A DNA stretch of 64,000 nucleotides. Source: an uncultured Bacteroidota bacterium (GTDB lineage: Bacteria > Bacteroidota > Bacteroidia > Bacteroidales > P3). Under the pieces are notes generated by a model. The model was not told where the DNA came from. It made no database searches and worked only from the letters and a program-made list of their open reading frames with translations. How positions within the stretch are numbered: the stretch's first letter is position 1; the number at the start of each line of letters is the position of its first letter. Positions 60,562 to 64,000 of this stretch are shown in pieces. The position numbers and the translations under genes are program-made. The stretch covers positions 62,001-126,000 of the forward strand of contig CACYSB010000010.1 of the NCBI GenBank assembly GCA_902777005.1, given 5' to 3'.

Positions 60562-62967
60562 TTACTTGATTCTCATCTTGTAGAATGAGCGGTAGACAAA
60601 GATGAGGGCGATGACCAGGAACACCACGCCGAACCAGGGGGCTATGCCGCGGAAGCCTTCGCTGATGGCAATCTCCATGGCCAGCACACCGAAGAGGGTG
60701 GTGAACTTGATGATGGGGTTCAGGGCCACGCTACTGGTGTCCTTGAAGGGGTCGCCCACCGTGTCGCCCACCACGCTGGCGTCGTGCAGCGGGGTGCCCT
60801 TGGCCTGCATGTCTACCTCAACAACCTTCTTCGCATTGTCCCATGCGCCACCGGCGTTGGCCATAAACACAGCCTGGAACAGTCCGAAGACGGCTATCGA
60901 GATAAGGTAAGCGATGAACAGGCACACAGCGTTCTGGCCACCGATGCTCTCGGGGCTCGACAGGCAGGCGAAAGCCAGCGCGAAGCAGAAGATGGCGATG
61001 AAGATGTTGATCATGCCTTTCTGAGCGTAGTTGGTGCAGATCTTCACTACTTCCTGGCTCTTCTCGATGTCAGCCTTCTTGGGGGCGTTGGGGTCGAGCT
61101 TTATGTTGTCCTTGATGTACTCCACAGCGCGGTTGGCACCCGTGGTCACAGCCTGCATACTCGCACCCGTGAACCAGTAGATGACGCAGCCGCCAAGGAT
61201 GAATCCGAGGATGCTGTAGGGGTTCAGCATGTTCAGGATGGCCGCGGGCTCGATGCCGAGGGTCTTCTGTATCATCAGTATCAGGCTGAAAATCATCGTC
61301 GTGGCACCCACAACGGCAGTGCCTATCAGCACCGGCTTGGCAGTGGCCTTGAAGGTGTTGCCCGCGCCGTCGTTGGCCTCCAGGTAGTATTTGGCTTTCT
61401 CGAAGTCGGGCTTGAAGCCGAACTCGCTCTCCACCTCCTTGGTGGTCTTCTCTATGTCGTCCTCAATGAGGCTCAGCTCATACACGCTCTGGGCGTTGTC
61501 GGTCACAGGGCCGTAGCTGTCGACGGCGATGGTCACGGGGCCCATGCCGAGCATGCCGAAGGCCACAAGGCCGAAAGCAAAGATGCTGTAGTAAGGGCCG
61601 AAGACGGGCTCGATGTTGAAGAACGACGAGGCAAAGTAGGCAATCACCATTAGCACGAAGAACACCATGCCGGTCCAGAAACCGCCCATGTTGCCCGCCA
61701 CCAGGCCGCTCAGGATGTTCAGGCTTGCGCCGCCCTGCTCACTGGCCTTGACCACCTCTTTCACATGCTTCGACGTGGGCGAGGTGAAGAGCTTGGTGAA
61801 CTCCGGTATAAGCGCAGCGCCGAGGGTGCCGCAGCTGATGATGATGCTCAATGCGAGCCAGAGGTTAGGCATATTCTCCACGTTGCCGAGGATGAAATAA
61901 CTTGCGCAGAAAGTGCCAACGATGCTCATGATGGAGGTAATCCACACTAAGCTCGTCAGCGGCTGCTCAAAGTTGATGTCGTCGGCCTTGTTGTAGCGGG
62001 CCTTCGCGATGGCACCGTTAATATAATAAGAAAGGACAGAGGCAATGATACCGAGGATACGCATCACGAAGATCCAGACCAGCAACTTCACCTGCATGCT
62101 GGGGTCGGGCACAGCAAGGAGTATGAACGACACAAGCGCGACGCCGGTCACACCGTAGGTCTCGAAACCGTCGGCCGTGGGTCCAATCGAGTCGCCGGCA
62201 TTGTCGCCCGTGCAGTCGGCGATGACGCCCGGGTTGCGGGGGTCGTCCTCACCGATCTTGAAGACCACCTTCATCAGGTCGCTTCCGATATCGGCAATCT
62301 TCGTGAAGATACCGCCGGCAATACGCAGGGCACTGGCACCCAGGCTCTCGCCGATGGCGAAGCCGATGAAGCAGCTGCCGGCCAGATTCTCAGGCATGAA
62401 CAGAAGGATGGTGAGCATCAACACCAGCTCCACACAGATAAGCACGATACCGATGCTCATACCCGCGCGCAGCGGGATATTCAGCAGATCCAGCGGCTTG
62501 CGGCGCAGGCTCGCGAAAGCCATGCGGGCATTGGCGTAAGTGTTCATCCTCACACCGAACCATGCCACACCGTAGCTGCCCAGGATGCCGATGACAGTCC
62601 AGGCTAGGATGAGCACCACGGCGCCGCCGCTCATGTGGCTCAGCACACCGAAGTACAGTGCTATGGCAGCACCGATGAAGAGGAAGAGGAGCAGGAGGAA
62701 CTTGCCCTGCTGCTTTAGGTAAGTTGAACAAGTCTTGAAGATGACGTTGCCAATCTCGAGCATCGACTTGTGGGCCTTCAGTTTACGCACCTTGCTGAAC
62801 TGCCAGAAACCGAACAGCAGGCCGAGGACGACGACGGCAAAACCCCAGTAGAGGATACCGGCGTCGGAGGTCGTAGCGAAGCCCTGCGGCATTTCGAGGT
62901 CAGCTTCGCTGGCGAAAGCGAAAATTGGCGCCGCCAGCGCGATGAGTGTAGTTGCTAATTTCTTCAT
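60562..62967 (-). CDS. hppA: Membrane-bound ion-translocating pyrophosphatase
   Basis: 801 residues, about 16 membrane helices. The active-site loop is GEDDPRNPGVIADCTGDNAGDSIGPTADGFETYG (parts; about 235-265), with further conserved segments such as DAGGAWDNAKK-like ANAGGAWDNAKKVVE and HDASVVGDTVGDPFKDT. It uses pyrophosphate to pump H+ or Na+. In the segment usually read GNTTAAIGKG the sequence is GNTFKATAKP (about 534-543), with lysine where K+-dependent enzymes have alanine. This suggests K+-independence, though the segment is divergent. Longer than typical (about 700) by an N-terminal signal-like region and loops. Confidence 0.95.
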   Translation of the reverse strand: MKKLATTLIALAAPIFAFASEADLEMPQGFATTSDAGILYWGFAVVVLGLLFGFWQFSKVRKLKAHKSMLEIGNVIFKTCSTYLKQQGKFLLLLFLFIGAAIALYFGVLSHMSGGAVVLILAWTVIGILGSYGVAWFGVRMNTYANARMAFASLRRKPLDLLNIPLRAGMSIGIVLICVELVLMLTILLFMPENLAGSCFIGFAIGESLGASALRIAGGIFTKIADIGSDLMKVVFKIGEDDPRNPGVIADCTGDNAGDSIGPTADGFETYGVTGVALVSFILLAVPDPSMQVKLLVWIFVMRILGIIASVLSYYINGAIAKARYNKADDINFEQPLTSLVWITSIMSIVGTFCASYFILGNVENMPNLWLALSIIISCGTLGAALIPEFTKLFTSPTSKHVKEVVKASEQGGASLNILSGLVAGNMGGFWTGMVFFVLMVIAYFASSFFNIEPVFGPYYSIFAFGLVAFGMLGMGPVTIAVDSYGPVTDNAQSVYELSLIEDDIEKTTKEVESEFGFKPDFEKAKYYLEANDGAGNTFKATAKPVLIGTAVVGATTMIFSLILMIQKTLGIEPAAILNMLNPYSILGFILGGCVIYWFTGASMQAVTTGANRAVEYIKDNIKLDPNAPKKADIEKSQEVVKICTNYAQKGMINIFIAIFCFALAFACLSSPESIGGQNAVCLFIAYLISIAVFGLFQAVFMANAGGAWDNAKKVVEVDMQAKGTPLHDASVVGDTVGDPFKDTSSVALNPIIKFTTLFGVLAMEIAISEGFRGIAPWFGVVFLVIALIFVYRSFYKMRIK

Positions 62968-63009
62968 ATATAGTTTTTTTTGTTAATTTCACATTTCCAA
63001 AACAAGATA

Positions 63010-63017
63010 CAAATATA
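63010..63017 (-). promoter_or_regulatory. Probable -7 element of hppA
   Basis: TATATTTG on the minus strand, 43 bp upstream of the ATG at 62967. The -33 region is TTTA at 18 bp, a partial match. Confidence 0.5.
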
Positions 63018-63064
63018 ATTATTTTTGAAATACTCTAAAAAAAATATTTCATTTTAACATATCC

Positions 63065-63206
63065 GCCGCCTCTCCGATGCCCTTCTGTAGCCTCTTCGAC
63101 TGTTTAACTATTGTTCACCGGTTGTTTTACGGTTTAAAAGCGTAGAACAACCGGTAAACAACCGTAGAACAATCGGAGAAGAGTCGGAGAGGGGATGTAG
63201 AGGGTT
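63065..63206. repeat. Palindromic intergenic element, copy 6 (long form)
   Basis: Left arm CTCTTCGACTGTTTAACTAT-type with TTGTTCACCGG and TTGTTTTACGG units. Right arm AGAACAACCGGTAAACAACCG, AGAACAATCGGAGAAGAG, then TCGGAGAGGGG. More diverged than copies 1, 3 and 5. It lies between the divergent hppA and pyrE promoters and is the main content of the 62968-63284 spacer. Confidence 0.85.
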
Positions 63207-63272
63207 AGGGGGGAGTGTTAAGCAGAAAGAGAAAAGATTTTTAAATTTTTTCTATAATATAAAAAAAAGTTG

Positions 63273-63280
63273 TAATTTTG
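63273..63280 (+). promoter_or_regulatory. -7 element directly before pyrE
   Basis: TAATTTTG only 4 bp before the ATG at 63285. Transcription would start at about the start codon, so either the mRNA is leaderless or the real start is the ATG at 63303. Confidence 0.55.
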
Positions 63281-63284
63281 CAGC

Positions 63285-63938
63285 ATGATTACTAACAAAG
63301 ACATGGCTGCACAGACAGCCGAATTCTTACTGACAGTGAAAGCGGTAAAGCTCAACAATGAGCACCCGTTTACGTGGGCGTCGGGCCGCAAATCGCCCAT
63401 TTATTGCGACAACAGGGTCACTCTTTCGTACCCGGAGATTCGCACCTTCATCCGCCAGCGCTTCTCGGAGATTGTCTCCGAGATGTGGGGCGACGTGAAT
63501 GTCATCGCAGGTGTGGCGACGGGCGGCATTGCCCAGGGCGCACTGGTGGCCCAGGAGCTCGGCAAACCCTTCGTGTATGTGCGCTCCGAGCAGAAGAGCC
63601 ACGGCCTTACCAACCAGATTGAAGGCGAGATACACGCCGGTCAGTCGGTGGTGGTGATAGAGGACCTCGTGTCGACCGGCAAGAGCTCGCTGATAGCCGT
63701 TAAGGCGTTGCGAGAGAAAGGCTGCGTTGTCAAGGGTATGGCCGCCATCTTCACCTATGGCCTGCAGGTCGCTGCCGACAATTTCAAGGAGCAGGATGTC
63801 GAGCTGGTGACGCTGACCGACTATGACACCCTCATCGGTGTGGCCAAGGACAAGGCGTTCATACAGCCCGACGCCCTGGAGAGCCTGTCGGCCTGGCGTG
63901 TCAATCCTGAGCAATGGAGCAAGGATCACGGTGAGTAA
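63285..63938 (+). CDS. pyrE: Orotate phosphoribosyltransferase
   Basis: 217 residues. PFTWASGRKSPIYCDNR, the catalytic loop region VYVRSEQKSHGLTNQIEGEI, and the PRPP loop VVVIEDLVSTGKSS. It forms OMP from orotate and PRPP in pyrimidine synthesis. The ATG at 63285 is so near the promoter that a start at the in-frame ATG 63303 (MAAQTAEFLL) must be considered; both give family-like N-termini. The stop overlaps the next gene by 8 bp. Confidence 0.96.
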   Translation: MITNKDMAAQTAEFLLTVKAVKLNNEHPFTWASGRKSPIYCDNRVTLSYPEIRTFIRQRFSEIVSEMWGDVNVIAGVATGGIAQGALVAQELGKPFVYVRSEQKSHGLTNQIEGEIHAGQSVVVIEDLVSTGKSSLIAVKALREKGCVVKGMAAIFTYGLQVAADNFKEQDVELVTLTDYDTLIGVAKDKAFIQPDALESLSAWRVNPEQWSKDHGE

Positions 63939-64000
63939 ACGTCATATATTGCTGGCAGCCATGCTGTTTACGGCGCTTGCGGCGCGTGGACAGCAGCGCG
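63931..64000 (+). CDS. Exported protein, N-terminal fragment (partial)
   Basis: A GTG at 63931 overlaps the pyrE stop and opens a frame to the window edge: a signal peptide (VSKRHILLAAMLFTALAARGQ) of 23 residues. An ATG at 63961 is an alternative start but would remove the basic N-region. Too short to identify. Confidence 0.55.
   Translation, partial: MSKRHILLAAMLFTALAARGQQR

Overview
The window is a stretch of a Bacteroidales chromosome (phylum Bacteroidota), roughly mid-to-high fifties percent G+C by eye. The evidence is the gene set (306-residue SerA, DUF3127 and DUF3276 proteins, DUF5683, DUF5723, Porin_10-type barrel, type IX secretion C-terminal domains, BspA-type leucine-rich repeats, a short AtpC, a membrane pyrophosphatase) and several promoters of the Bacteroidota form TTTG-N19..21-TAnnTTTG. 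I see no tRNA, rRNA, CRISPR array, insertion sequence or prophage.

Layout. 1-509: 5' part of a glycosyltransferase. 869-6999 (+): serC-serA-ATP-grasp-like-mntP, then an ECF sigma/anti-sigma pair with a GIN-domain/beta-barrel surface protein. 7002-17300 (-): a HAD phosphatase/small protein/NSS transporter operon; purine phosphorylase, bifunctional nuclease and RdgB; a porin with trxB, a flippase-like membrane protein and panD; a TM protein, formyl-THF cyclo-ligase and DUF3127. 17634-20124 (+): dnaB and a broken deoxyhypusine-synthase-like gene. 20420-32497 (+): an accessory secretome region with two paralogous type IX cargo proteins, a DUF6624 family that has been duplicated and recombined, a DUF6624-M1 peptidase fusion, a small barrel, a lipoprotein and a thioesterase. 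32684-40486 (+): a cysteine desulfidase-like enzyme, DUF3276-parA-parB-DUF5683, ExbB-ExbD-TonB-S4 protein, and a second ECF sigma/anti-sigma/Spy-like module. 40519-54584 (-): FKBP-aroC-DUF4369 lipoprotein, butyrate kinase, a BspA-like protein, a lipoprotein-DUF5723-der-trxA-DUF58 operon, and EptC-like transferase plus a peptide-binding lipoprotein. 54915-56071 (+): HEAT-repeat protein and GNAT enzyme. 56061-62967 (-): atpD-atpC-deaminase-LolA-like operon, a secreted endo/exonuclease/phosphatase protein and the membrane pyrophosphatase. 63285-64000 (+): pyrE and the start of an exported protein.

The most unusual content is in the repeats and the secretome region. (i) Six intergenic copies of a 100-140 bp palindromic element built from 11-bp TGTTC-type units; four sit just before a gene or promoter. 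(ii) Many intergenic arrays with an exact 7-bp period but different unit sequences, one of which supplies the stop codon of its upstream gene. (iii) A mini-palindrome of the GAGACGT...ACGTCTC type at four sites, twice inside genes and in the same reading frame. (iv) Mosaic duplication in the 25-28.3 kb DUF6624 genes, with near-identical ends around a divergent AT-rich centre. All functional statements rest on reading the sequence; no database search was run.
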